Shown piece after piece: positions 17,954 through 26,946 of a DNA stretch of 64,000 bases. Source of the DNA: Aquabacterium sp. CECT 9606. GTDB taxonomy: Bacteria > Pseudomonadota > Gammaproteobacteria > Burkholderiales > Burkholderiaceae_C. The position numbers and the translations under genes were made by a program. The number at the start of each line of letters is the position of its first letter. Position 1 is the stretch's first letter. The notes under the pieces were generated by a model. The model saw nothing but the letters and a program-made list of their open reading frames with translations, searched no databases and had not been told where the DNA came from. Location: positions 746,668 to 810,667 of the forward strand of contig NZ_CAKKNB010000003.1 of assembly GCF_918741295.1 (NCBI RefSeq), written 5' to 3'.

Positions 17954-19215
17954 TGCGCTGGAAAACCATCGCCACGGGAATGTCCGTCGTTGGCTTGGTG
18001 CTCTGCCCGTTAGCCATGCGCACCGCATGGGCCGGTGAGCGAGCGGCACCAACTGATCTGCCTTCGGCCGAACTCGCCCGTCAGAGCATCGACCAAGACC
18101 CGGCCGTCATCGACGCTCGCCGCGCGCTCAGCGCCGCAGGCCATGGTGCCGCCGCCTTACGCGCCGGGCCGAACGAATGGACGACCAGGCTCTCGGCCCA
18201 GCGCCGCCGGTACGACCAAGGTGGCCATTCCAGCGAGTGGAATGCCGCCCTGGAGCGAACGATCCGGATCGGAGACAAAGCGGCCATTGACGCTCAGACC
18301 GGTGACAGCGACCTCGCGATCAGTCAGGCTCAACTCGATGATGCCCGGCATGAAGCGGCGCGCGCACTGGCCGACCTGTGGATCGATGCGCTGGCGACCA
18401 GCCGCCAGCGAGTGCTTTGGGCAGAACAACTGAGCTTTGCACAGACCAGCGAGCAGGCTGTCGAGAAGCGGCGCAAGGCGGGTGACGCCTCGTCACTCGA
18501 CCTCAATGTCGCCCACGCCGACCTCATTGAGGTACAGCGGCAACTCAGCGCCGCCACCACGGCCGAAGCCAAGGCCAAGGCCAAGCTCTCTGTTCGATTC
18601 CCGGTCCTGAAGTACGAGACAAAGCCTCTGGCCGAACCCACCGCGCTCGACATGGGCCTGCCTCAATGGCGGGAACGCATCCTTGCCGAGAGCCATCCTC
18701 TCAAAATTGCCGAAGGCCTGCTCAAGAAGGCGGAACTGACAGCATCCAGGGCAAAGGCCGACCGCGTTCCCGATCCGACCGTTGGCGTGTACACCGCATC
18801 CGAGGCGTCCCGAACCGAACGCATCATAGGCCTGAGCCTGAGCATCCCGCTGTCGGGCAGCTACCGCAGCGAGCGAATGCAACAGGCCCTGGCAGAGGCT
18901 GAAGCGGCACGAGCCAAGGTGGAAACCCAACGGCGTGAACAGGACGCAGAAGTGGTAGACGCTTATATGGAAGCCACTGGGGGCTTGGAGCGCTGGCGCC
19001 TGGCATCGCAAGGCTTGAGCACCACGTTTGAGAGTGCCCGGCTGATGCAGCGTGCCTACGCCTTGGGTGAGGCCGACCTGCAGACCTTGCTGCTGACCCG
19101 ACGGCAGGCCCTCGATGCGTCAACGGCAGCAGAACAGTCTCGCGTGGAAGCGCTGCGCTGGCACTACCGCCTGCTCATCGATGCGCACCTCCTGTGGGCA
19201 CCGCAGGAGGACTGA
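17950..19215 (+). CDS. TolC-family outer membrane protein (second RND system)
   Basis: Signal peptide and outer-membrane-factor coiled-coil pattern; start overlaps upstream stop (ATGA). Confidence 0.82.
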   Translation: MMRWKTIATGMSVVGLVLCPLAMRTAWAGERAAPTDLPSAELARQSIDQDPAVIDARRALSAAGHGAAALRAGPNEWTTRLSAQRRRYDQGGHSSEWNAALERTIRIGDKAAIDAQTGDSDLAISQAQLDDARHEAARALADLWIDALATSRQRVLWAEQLSFAQTSEQAVEKRRKAGDASSLDLNVAHADLIEVQRQLSAATTAEAKAKAKLSVRFPVLKYETKPLAEPTALDMGLPQWRERILAESHPLKIAEGLLKKAELTASRAKADRVPDPTVGVYTASEASRTERIIGLSLSIPLSGSYRSERMQQALAEAEAARAKVETQRREQDAEVVDAYMEATGGLERWRLASQGLSTTFESARLMQRAYALGEADLQTLLLTRRQALDASTAAEQSRVEALRWHYRLLIDAHLLWAPQED

Positions 19216-19307
19216 ACTACAGGCCCCCGGCGGCCCACCAGCCTCTGGTTCGGTCACTCAACGCCAGCTTCACCAGCGCATATCACCCCAATTCACGAGG
19301 TCACGTC

Positions 19308-19577
19308 ATGAACTCACAACAGGTTCTCACCATTGGCCAACAAGCCTTCCACGTCTTGCTGACCGTGTCGGCACCAATACTGCTCGTGGTGTTGGTGGTC
19401 GGCATGCTGGTCAGCATCGTGCAGGCGGCCACTCAGATCAATGAATCCACATTGTCGTTCGTGCCAAAAATTCTGGCGGCCGCAGCCGTGCTGGCCATCG
19501 TTGGCCCGTGGATGATCACCATGCTCGTCGAATATCTGCAAAGCGTGTTGACCTCGATTCCAGCCGTGGTGACTTAA
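19308..19577 (+). CDS. fliQ: Orphan flagellar type III export protein FliQ
   Basis: 89 aa MNSQQVLTIGQQAFHVLLTVSAPILLVVLVVGMLVSIVQAATQINESTLSFVPKILAAAAVLAIVGPWMITMLVEYLQSVLTSIPAVVT: FliQ signature QAATQINE.TLSF.PKI and ..GPWM.., two TM helices. Confidence 0.92.
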   Translation: MNSQQVLTIGQQAFHVLLTVSAPILLVVLVVGMLVSIVQAATQINESTLSFVPKILAAAAVLAIVGPWMITMLVEYLQSVLTSIPAVVT

Positions 19578-19680
19578 AAAAGCCGATCATTGGCATTCCC
19601 GAGCAATGACAATCACTTGCGACGCCGCATCGGAGCCCGCACACTGCTCCCGCAGCAGACAAATTTCGGGTGTACAGGCT

Positions 19681-20003
19681 GAGCACGTCGAGCAGCTTCA
19701 CTTCATCAACAAGTGCAGAGCACTGGAGATGAGCAGCGATAAAATTTACCATTATTGGTGCGATCGGACCAAAGTGAGTATGAATGCGACACTGTAAAGA
19801 CAGCCGTAGATCAGCACATCTCCCAGGTCGATGAGCGCATACGGGATCGCAACCACCTCAAGCTGCAATTGGCCACCTTCAGCCAGCGATGTCGAAGCGA
19901 GCATGCCGTCCAGTCGTGCGGCATCTTGCAAGGGCTTGCGGCCATGGAGGCCGAACCAAAAACTGAGCAACACACCCATTTGGGCTGGACACACCAAAGC
20001 GCA
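19681..20003 (+). pseudogene. Decayed cadR/MerR-family regulator
   Basis: Fragments in different frames match the intact CadR-like protein in this window: EHVEQLHFINKCRALEMSSDKI (cf. QHVARLAFIRHCRSLDMALGEI), then DTVKTAVDQHISQVDERIRDRNHLKLQLATFSQRCRSEHAVQSCGILQGLAAM (cf. DEVNRVLDEHIGHVAQRIDELKSLKAQLTALRSQCGQAQDTARCGILKGL). Confidence 0.75.
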
Positions 20004-20007
20004 AAAC

Positions 20008-20628
20008 ATGCAAAACAAAGATCACTGGGAAAAGGTGTATGCCACCAAGGCGCCCGACAGCGTGAGCTGGTTTCAGCCGCATGCCGACATGTCAATGCGG
20101 CTGATCCGCTCAAGTGGCCTGGGCCGTGATGCGGCCATCATCGACGTGGGCGGTGGTGCCTCAACCTTGGTCGATGACCTGCTGAACGACGACTACACCC
20201 ATGTGACCGTGCTCGATTTGTCCGCTGCCGCCTTGGCAGAAAGCCGCCGTCGCGTGGGCGTGCATGGGGCATCCGTGACATGGGTTGAGGCAGACATCAC
20301 CCGCGCAACCTTCGAGCCTCAAAGCATTGACCTCTGGCATGACCGCGCCGTTTTCCATTTCCTCACCACCGCAGAAGACCGAGCGACATACGTCCGACAG
20401 GTTTTGCGCGCACTCAAACCTGGTGGTCATGTGATCATGGCCACTTTTGGCAGCAACGGCCCGACACAATGCAGCGGCCTGCCCGTCATGCGCTACGCAC
20501 CGGATCAACTGCATGCTGAGTTCGGTGAGTCCTTCACCATGCTGGCCCACGAAGAGCAGGTGCATCACACACCCTTTGGCACCGAACAACAGTTCATCTA
20601 CTGCATGTGCCGAAAGCAACCCACATGA
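20008..20628 (+). CDS. Class I SAM-dependent methyltransferase
   Basis: AAIIDVGGGASTLVDDLL (motif I), VTVLDLSAAALAESRRR, LKPGGHVIMATF. Confidence 0.82.
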   Translation: MQNKDHWEKVYATKAPDSVSWFQPHADMSMRLIRSSGLGRDAAIIDVGGGASTLVDDLLNDDYTHVTVLDLSAAALAESRRRVGVHGASVTWVEADITRATFEPQSIDLWHDRAVFHFLTTAEDRATYVRQVLRALKPGGHVIMATFGSNGPTQCSGLPVMRYAPDQLHAEFGESFTMLAHEEQVHHTPFGTEQQFIYCMCRKQPT

Positions 20629-21686
20629 GTGCCCTGCATCGGGCCGCCTGGCCAGCATTGGGGGCTGCCATCCTGTTCGGGGCCAGCACGCCATTTGCCA
20701 AGCAACTCTTGGGTGCCAATACCGCCACCTCGTCGCCATTTTTGCTGGCTGGACTTCTTTACCTGGGCAGCGGCTTGGGTTTGACATTGGTCCGCCTGCT
20801 GAGAGACAAAGGCTGGACACGGCCCGACCTGCCCAATCAGGAGTGGCCATGGCTCCTGGCTGCCATCGCGTTTGGCGGGGTACTGGGCCCGCTGCTGCTG
20901 ATGGTGGGACTGTCTCACACGGCAGCCTCCACCGCTTCCCTCTTCTTGAACCTGGAGTCGGTCTTGACCGCCGTGTTGGCCTGGCTGGTTTTTCGGGAAA
21001 GCACAGACCGCCGCATTGTGTTGGGCATGGTGATGATCGTGGCGGGGGGAGCGGTGCTGGCCTGGCCGACAGGCGATTCGTCCACCTCCGGCATCGGACC
21101 GATGGCATTGGCGGGTGCGTGCCTGGCCTGGGCCATCGACAACAACCTCACACGCAAAATCTCCGCATCCGACGCACTGTTCATCGCTGGCAGCAAAGGC
21201 ATGGTCGCCGGATGCGTCAACACAGGTCTTGGCTTGGCGCTTGGCGCAACCTGGCCATCCGCGGGTTTGTTGTCATCCGCCATGCTGATTGGATTTTTAG
21301 GCTATGGACTGAGTTTGGTGCTGTTCGTGCTGGCATTGCGTGGCTTGGGTACCGCGCGCACCGGGGCATACTTCTCTACCGCTCCGTTCGTGGGGGCTGC
21401 CATCTCGATCATCGTGTTTGGTGAACCGACCAGCACTCTTTTCTGGTCGGCCACCGTGTTGATGGCCGTCGGCGTCTGGCTGCACCTCACGGAGCATCAT
21501 GCGCATGAACACGAACATGCAGTGCTGACTCATGAGCACAGCCACCGTCACGATGACCACCACCAACACGCGCATGCGTTCGATTGGGACGGCGAAGAAC
21601 CGCACAGTCATGCTCATGAACATGCGAAGTTGGCGCATCGTCACGCGCATTTTCCTGACATCCACCACCGGCACGCTCATTCATGA
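20625..21686 (+). CDS. EamA/DMT-family transporter with long His-rich C-terminus
   Basis: Ten-TM EamA-like repeats (ILFGASTPFAKQLLG); tail HHAHEHEHAVLTHEHSHRHDDHHQHAHAF...HSHAHEHAKLAHRHAHFPDIHHRHAHS. Confidence 0.82.
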   Translation: MSALHRAAWPALGAAILFGASTPFAKQLLGANTATSSPFLLAGLLYLGSGLGLTLVRLLRDKGWTRPDLPNQEWPWLLAAIAFGGVLGPLLLMVGLSHTAASTASLFLNLESVLTAVLAWLVFRESTDRRIVLGMVMIVAGGAVLAWPTGDSSTSGIGPMALAGACLAWAIDNNLTRKISASDALFIAGSKGMVAGCVNTGLGLALGATWPSAGLLSSAMLIGFLGYGLSLVLFVLALRGLGTARTGAYFSTAPFVGAAISIIVFGEPTSTLFWSATVLMAVGVWLHLTEHHAHEHEHAVLTHEHSHRHDDHHQHAHAFDWDGEEPHSHAHEHAKLAHRHAHFPDIHHRHAHS

Positions 21687-21733
21687 GCCTGTGTGCGTTA
21701 AACCCTGCTGCACCGTTGAACCGATCAATCGGT

Positions 21734-22963
21734 CTACGGCACCGATCGCTCCGGCAGACCGGGCATGGCCTCGCTGCTCAACCACAGCCATGATGACAGG
21801 CCGGACTTCCGCGCCGCACGCTCCTTCTCTACTCGATCCTTGGGTGGCATGAAATCACTGAGGACGTACAAAGGCACGGGGACCGGCCCCACGTCCAACA
21901 GCAAGGCATTGGGAAACGGGCCTGCGCTCTTGGCGTCGTAGCGCAGAGGTTTGACAAAGCGGCGCTGTTGCGCCACCAAGGCATGCACCAGAGGCAGTTC
22001 GTGGACACCCTCAATCGGGATCCAGTGCTCGCTGGTCAACATCAAACTGGCGGCATCAATCTCATAGGTGTGCTCCCGTCGCGCACGAATCAGCGCGGCC
22101 AAGACCAGACGCACGGTGTAGCCGTTGTCCGCATCACGTGCCTCGAACATGGGGGCGAACACGCGCTCAATCCGCTCCCAGGTTTTCGTGGCCACCAACA
22201 AAGGTGCATCGGGCATGTGCTTGATCCACAAGCGCCGACCGAGCGCGGTCGCCTCGCTGGTCTTGAATTCACCAATGACCACGGCCAACGGGCTTTGGCC
22301 TTCATGGGGCCGCAACACGGCCAGCTTGTCCCTGCGACGCTGCGCTGCCTGTGCCTTGGTGGCTTCGTTGAAGGCTTCGGGCACATAGAGGCGCTCGCTC
22401 AGCGCCACCCCTTTGACCATGACATCCTCGGCAGCGCCAAGCAGGTACTTGTGCAGCACGCCCTGGTTGCGTTTGCCTTCCATCGCAGGGCTCCATCGGT
22501 TGAAGCCCGCCCGTTCGAACAAGAAGTGCATCAAGGCACGCAAGCTCATCCGCCGCTTGGGCGCCTCTACCTCCGCCGCTTCTTGGGGTTCACCTCGGGG
22601 CACGCTGGGCCCCACGGTCCTTGTCCATGGAAAGTCCACGCGCAACTGGATCTGGCCCGGCACCAGTTCCAGCACCGCTTCGCCTACCAGTTCGCCCAGG
22701 CCCGACTGCTGTGGCTCTGGCTCGAACGAAGGGCAGGACGGATGGTGATTGCTGCCGGTGCCGGGCATGCGCTTGACCACGAACTGCCGGTGCCGTGCCA
22801 CATACATCTCGACACCCCCAGGCACGCACAGGCAGCGTGGACGTTCGGGGGTGTCGTACACCTCTGTTAAATGCGTCTGGAGCGTCGGCGCACTGTCATT
22901 GACCACGCGTCCTTTGATCGAAAACCGTTGCGGGGTGGCCTCCGACCCGGGTGATGCTGCCAT
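21734..22963 (-). CDS. DUF1173-like ICE-associated protein
   Basis: MAASPGSEATPQRFSIKGR... and LSDFMPPKDRVEKERA; start 4 nt beyond the upstream gene's stop; resembles DUF1173 proteins carried by conjugative elements. Confidence 0.6.
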   Translation of the reverse strand: MAASPGSEATPQRFSIKGRVVNDSAPTLQTHLTEVYDTPERPRCLCVPGGVEMYVARHRQFVVKRMPGTGSNHHPSCPSFEPEPQQSGLGELVGEAVLELVPGQIQLRVDFPWTRTVGPSVPRGEPQEAAEVEAPKRRMSLRALMHFLFERAGFNRWSPAMEGKRNQGVLHKYLLGAAEDVMVKGVALSERLYVPEAFNEATKAQAAQRRRDKLAVLRPHEGQSPLAVVIGEFKTSEATALGRRLWIKHMPDAPLLVATKTWERIERVFAPMFEARDADNGYTVRLVLAALIRARREHTYEIDAASLMLTSEHWIPIEGVHELPLVHALVAQQRRFVKPLRYDAKSAGPFPNALLLDVGPVPVPLYVLSDFMPPKDRVEKERAARKSGLSSWLWLSSEAMPGLPERSVP

Positions 22964-22967
22964 GATG

Positions 22968-23909
22968 TCAGACCAGATCACTGAGTAGCTGCTCTGCTGT
23001 AGGCTTGGGGCGGGCCAGCAACTCGCGCACGGCACTGCGCTCGCTGATACCCAGAATGAGCCCCACAGCATCCTCATCAGCACCGCGCTCGTAAAGGCGT
23101 GCGACTACCGACCTCCGAACGGCAAGCGCTGTCACGCCCCGTAGATCGCCATATCGAAACAGCTTCCTGTAAGTCTCGAGAATCGGCCGACACAGGAAGC
23201 GACGCTGGTCAGCATTTCCGTAGCGTGTGATCTTGAATCCGTCGCCAGTGACAGACATGAATAGTCGGCTTGCCGGGTCCAGACCGCGATAGGCCTTCGC
23301 ATCGCCGATGCCAAACCTGTCTTTCAGGCGTTCGTCCAGATAGAAACCCAAGGCTTCATCCAGCCGTGTGCTGACAAAATAAAGGGGTCTCGCCTTCCCC
23401 GTGATGGCTACCTCTGCACGCATCTCAGAGGCACGACGCACACTTCCATCCGGATTCAGGTAGTCCCGAACCTCCAGCCTGGCGATTTCCAGGGGACGGG
23501 CGCCGGTGGCAAAAATCAGGTAGAACAGGGCAAGGTCATGCCACGGTCGCCCACTTCGTGCCTTGATGCGCCTACCAGCCAGAGCGATTTCTTCGAGCGA
23601 TACGATGCGAAGAACCTGCGACCCGGCAATGCGCCTGGGATCGAAGTGGGCTAGCGCCAGCATGATGGCATCACGATGTAAACGCAGTCGCCGCACGAAT
23701 GCCGCGCCGTCTTCATTCAAGCCATCAATGTCCGCAACTTGACTTAGCTTCACTGCAATCGCTTTGATCCGTCGTTCGACTGCCGTCCGGGAGATCGAGA
23801 AGCGTTCGGCAACGGCTTCGTAGGTTTCGCCGTTGACCACTGCTTTGAACATTTGAATCGACTGTGAAACGGTGTCTCTATCCGCCTCTGAATTTTCTTC
23901 GCATGACAT
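22968..23909 (-). CDS. HTH-fused tyrosine-recombinase-like protein, apparently lacking the catalytic Tyr
   Basis: N-terminal HTH (ETYEAVAERFSISRTAVERRIKAI); recombinase-like box TGARPLEIARLEVRDYL; C-terminal region LAVRRSVVARLYERGADEDAVGLILGISERSAVRELL aligns to the HxLRHT...LGH...Y region but lacks both His and the Tyr. Confidence 0.65.
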   Translation of the reverse strand: MSCEENSEADRDTVSQSIQMFKAVVNGETYEAVAERFSISRTAVERRIKAIAVKLSQVADIDGLNEDGAAFVRRLRLHRDAIMLALAHFDPRRIAGSQVLRIVSLEEIALAGRRIKARSGRPWHDLALFYLIFATGARPLEIARLEVRDYLNPDGSVRRASEMRAEVAITGKARPLYFVSTRLDEALGFYLDERLKDRFGIGDAKAYRGLDPASRLFMSVTGDGFKITRYGNADQRRFLCRPILETYRKLFRYGDLRGVTALAVRRSVVARLYERGADEDAVGLILGISERSAVRELLARPKPTAEQLLSDLV

Positions 23910-24111
23910 GGCACTCTTCCACTTTGCCTGTCCCCGTCCATTGCTCTTATCGTTGATTTCATGCTCTGCCGCTCCCCATTTTTACCCCCAAGCGCCGCCC
24001 CCAAAACGGGGCTTTCCGCATAGGATGAATGGGTGCAGCGACTACCCAACATCACAGCATGACGGACGCCTCGCATCCTTTGAAGCACTCATTTGAGGGG
24101 GCAGCAGTGCG

Positions 24112-24360
24112 TCAACTGCTGCCCTGTTGGTCGATCCACAGTTTGATGTCCTCCACCCGCCAAACTGTCACACGATCAGATAATTTCAGCGGCTTTGGAA
24201 AAGTCCCTTCTTTTACGCGCCGCCACAGCGTCGATTTAGAGAAGGGGACCAGTTTCAGTACTTGAACTTGCCTATGAAACCCGGTTGTTGGCATGTCCAG
24301 AGAATTGGGAAAGGGAATAGCGGTCACAGCCAGCTTGGCGGTGTGATTGACTTGTCGCAT
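24112..24360 (-). CDS. AlpA-like excisionase/MerR-fold regulator
   Basis: LVPFSKSTLWRRVKEGTFPKPLKLSDRVTVWRVEDIKLWIDQQ matches AlpA-type winged HTH. Confidence 0.78.
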   Translation of the reverse strand: MRQVNHTAKLAVTAIPFPNSLDMPTTGFHRQVQVLKLVPFSKSTLWRRVKEGTFPKPLKLSDRVTVWRVEDIKLWIDQQGSS

Positions 24361-24763
24361 GATCTCGCCTTGTCTCGGTGTTCGCCGAAAAAGGACATGA
24401 CCTGCTCTGTAACGGTCGCGCTAGGTCAGGTTTGCGCCAGCCGCGAGGAACGCTTGACTCCGTCTTGCACGGCCGACGTTCCGGGCGAACCGTGTTTGAA
24501 TGTTCATCTAGAAAAACAAGGCGTTCGTCACTGGACGCCAAACATCCTCATTGGCAGGTAACGACTGCGACGCCGCCACAAGCTGGCGGATTTCCCCGTT
24601 CAAAGTTGGCGTTTCAGCGCTCAGGGCACGGGACTGTTGACACCATATTGGAGCGCATGGTGAGCAGCAAGGATGTCAGGAAAAGTTCCACGTCAAACGA
24701 CGGCAATGTCGGTCCGTTGTGCGTGGCGTCTGCTGTGCCATTCCCTCATCTCGTGCGCACCGA

Positions 24764-25501
24764 TCATTCCTCATCGGCAGGCTCGACGGACACAAGCTGA
24801 ATCTCGGGTATCGCCAGTTCACCAATGTCCTGCTCCAAGTGGCGGTCACTCAGTGCCACATCGTCTGCCTGCTTGCCGCCGTCTGTGTTGCCCGCCCCAG
24901 GACCACGCCCCTCCAAGACGTTCATGCGACGCCGCAAGCCACTTGCCAAATTGCGCGCGCCATTGGCCACGTCTCGCACCTGGCGCTTGAGGGCCGCGCG
25001 CTCAACGTCCACCGCCTGGGCCGTGATGACCTCGTGAATCTCCAATGTCTGCAGCAGCGGCATCAGTTGGTCCAACTTGCCCAGCACCTCCAGGTAGCGG
25101 CGGCCAAAGGACGACAGCACGCCCACTTCGACCGCCAAGGGCACGGTGTCGTAAGTGGCCACGCTGGTGATGCCATGCGCCTTGAACAGCGCCTCAGCCG
25201 CGTCGATGGCGTCATTGAGCTTGTCGTTGACGGCGTCCAACTGCCCCCGGATGGTGGCCTCGACCTTGGCGATGTCATCGTGGTCCAGCCGTGTGCGCGC
25301 GATCACCGAGATGAAATGGGTGTTGAGCTGCAGCGTGTTGAACAGACGAACGAAGAAGCGCTTGCCCTCCGCGCTGGTGAAGCGTGTGGGCATCTTCACA
25401 CTGGCCGCCTCGATGCGGCGGAAATCGGCCTTGGTTTCCTTGGCCAGGATGCGGGCGTTGACGCCGCCTTGGTCCATCTTGACGATCTGTGTGTCGGGCA
25501 T
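24764..25501 (-). CDS. AcaB-like (DUF1845-type) ICE regulator
   Basis: 245 aa; resembles AcaB/DUF1845 family (GGVNARILAKETKADFRRIEAASVKMPTRFTSAEGKRFFVRLFNTLQLNTHF). Confidence 0.6.
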   Translation of the reverse strand: MPDTQIVKMDQGGVNARILAKETKADFRRIEAASVKMPTRFTSAEGKRFFVRLFNTLQLNTHFISVIARTRLDHDDIAKVEATIRGQLDAVNDKLNDAIDAAEALFKAHGITSVATYDTVPLAVEVGVLSSFGRRYLEVLGKLDQLMPLLQTLEIHEVITAQAVDVERAALKRQVRDVANGARNLASGLRRRMNVLEGRGPGAGNTDGGKQADDVALSDRHLEQDIGELAIPEIQLVSVEPADEE

Positions 25502-25716
25502 GTCGCGCTCCCCTGGATGGCTGGGTCACCACCATCTTGCAAACCGCGCCATGGCATCACCACCGGGAATGACCAGCATTTTTGGCCCCTTTCGACGCCA
25601 GCCCCTGTTTTGCCGCCGATGCCTCTTGACCACGCCTGGCACTGGAACTACCTTGGCCACATGCAGCAGCTGGCCCTGCATTCAAACCAGGCAAGCCCAG
25701 GAGTTGATGAGATCCC

Positions 25717-25909
25717 AGACGGCGAAAACCGTCTTGATGCCGTCGAAGCGGCTTCCGAGGTGAGGGCACGGCGCGGTCAAGAAAACCTCTTTGCGCCCTC
25801 CCCCCGAAAGCTTTCTTCGATCGGTTGCTGGCACACCGATCCCGGACGGTTAAACCGTCCGCTCAAGCCAGCCCTGGAGTCATCTCATCACCGTCGGTTC
25901 ACCACCGAC
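25717..25909. promoter_or_regulatory. Hairpin-rich intergenic leader
   Basis: Inverted repeats AGACGG/CCGTCT (25717-25734), GATCGGT/ACCGATC (25819-25841), CGGACGGTT-A-AACCGTCCG (25843-25861), GTCGGT/ACCGAC (25893-25909) in a 480-nt gap between divergent genes. Confidence 0.5.
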
Positions 25910-25981
25910 CGTTCATCACCCAGTGGGGGCCTCGCCCTCCTCTGTGGTGCACCGCGCCTCCACCATCCATTGGAGACCACG

Positions 25982-26503
25982 ATGCCACACAAGAGCACAT
26001 CCCTCATCAACACCCTGGTCGCATCGACCGGGTTGTTGCCCGACAGCCCGGCTGCCAACGCCTGGTTCGACGACGAATCCGAGCACATCGACTGGAGTGA
26101 GGAAGACATCGTCTTCCTGCATTGGCGGCTTCTGCAAGAGATCACCCAACTGGCCGATCCGGCCACGCCGCTGGAAGACAAGTTCGACACGCTGCGCTGG
26201 GTCTTCACCGAGCGCGAGAAGGACCATCAGCCCTTCTCGTTCGTGAGCTGCCTGCGCGTGGTCGGTTGTAGCCCGCTCTCTCCGATCGCCTATTGCGGCC
26301 TCGTGGACGCGCAAGACATCCGCGACCACATCCGCAACAGCCTGAAGCCCTGGCTGGCCGCGTCGCTGGCACGCTATCCGCATTGGGTGCGCGAGGCCAT
26401 CAGCCGCAATCCGCAGTGGGTCGAGGCCCGCCTGGCCAAGAACCCGCAATGGATCAACGAGCAGCTCAAGCAGATGGCCGACCAAGGCGACCTGTTCATC
26501 TGA
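25982..26503 (+). CDS. Uncharacterized ICE protein with three 11-aa C-terminal repeats
   Basis: 173 aa; YPHWVREAISR / NPQWVEARLAK / NPQWINEQLKQ tandem repeat. Confidence 0.6.
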   Translation: MPHKSTSLINTLVASTGLLPDSPAANAWFDDESEHIDWSEEDIVFLHWRLLQEITQLADPATPLEDKFDTLRWVFTEREKDHQPFSFVSCLRVVGCSPLSPIAYCGLVDAQDIRDHIRNSLKPWLAASLARYPHWVREAISRNPQWVEARLAKNPQWINEQLKQMADQGDLFI

Positions 26504-26558
26504 CTCAGTAGGCCCCAAGGGTCGATCCGCCGCACTGCCTCAATGAAAGGAGCATCCC

Positions 26559-26876
26559 ATGCACCAAGCAGCATTTATCCAAAGGCAAGCCGTCCCCATG
26601 CTGCCCGTCCACGAACCCAGGGACATCGAGTTCCTAGTCAAGGAAAGCGAAATCCTCACCGGCCAGGCTGGCCGCATCTTCGTCATCGCTGGCGCTGACT
26701 GGCTGACCTACCGGGTGCAATGGCATCCGATGGGCATCAAGGTTGAACGCTTGGGTGACCAGGGGCAAGTCTTGTGCTCACAGCATCAACTGCCCCATGA
26801 GTTCCTCGACCACAGCGTGGTCGAAGCCCTGCGCGCGGGGCAACTTTTCACACCCTCGGTCCGCCATCCCGGCTGA
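26559..26876 (+). CDS. Uncharacterized ICE protein
   Basis: 105 aa ORF with GGAGCATCCC upstream; colinear with flanking backbone genes. Confidence 0.5.
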   Translation: MHQAAFIQRQAVPMLPVHEPRDIEFLVKESEILTGQAGRIFVIAGADWLTYRVQWHPMGIKVERLGDQGQVLCSQHQLPHEFLDHSVVEALRAGQLFTPSVRHPG

Positions 26877-26946
26877 CCTCCTCTTCACCCTTTGGCGGGC
26901 CTGCCCCGCTGGGGCCAGGGTCCGCCTGCATTCATGGAGAAACATC

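Noticed and set aside
22968-23909. Functional ICE integrase
   Set aside because: No catalytic Tyr or His residues could be located; not called as the active integrase.
23997-24012. GCCCC-CAAAAC-GGGGC inverted repeat
   Set aside because: Short stem in a GC-rich intergenic region with no T-tract; not distinctive enough to call.
24719-26503. 594-aa plus-strand ORF
   Set aside because: Most of it is antisense to the AcaB-like gene and the hairpin-rich gap; only the part from 25982 looks coding.
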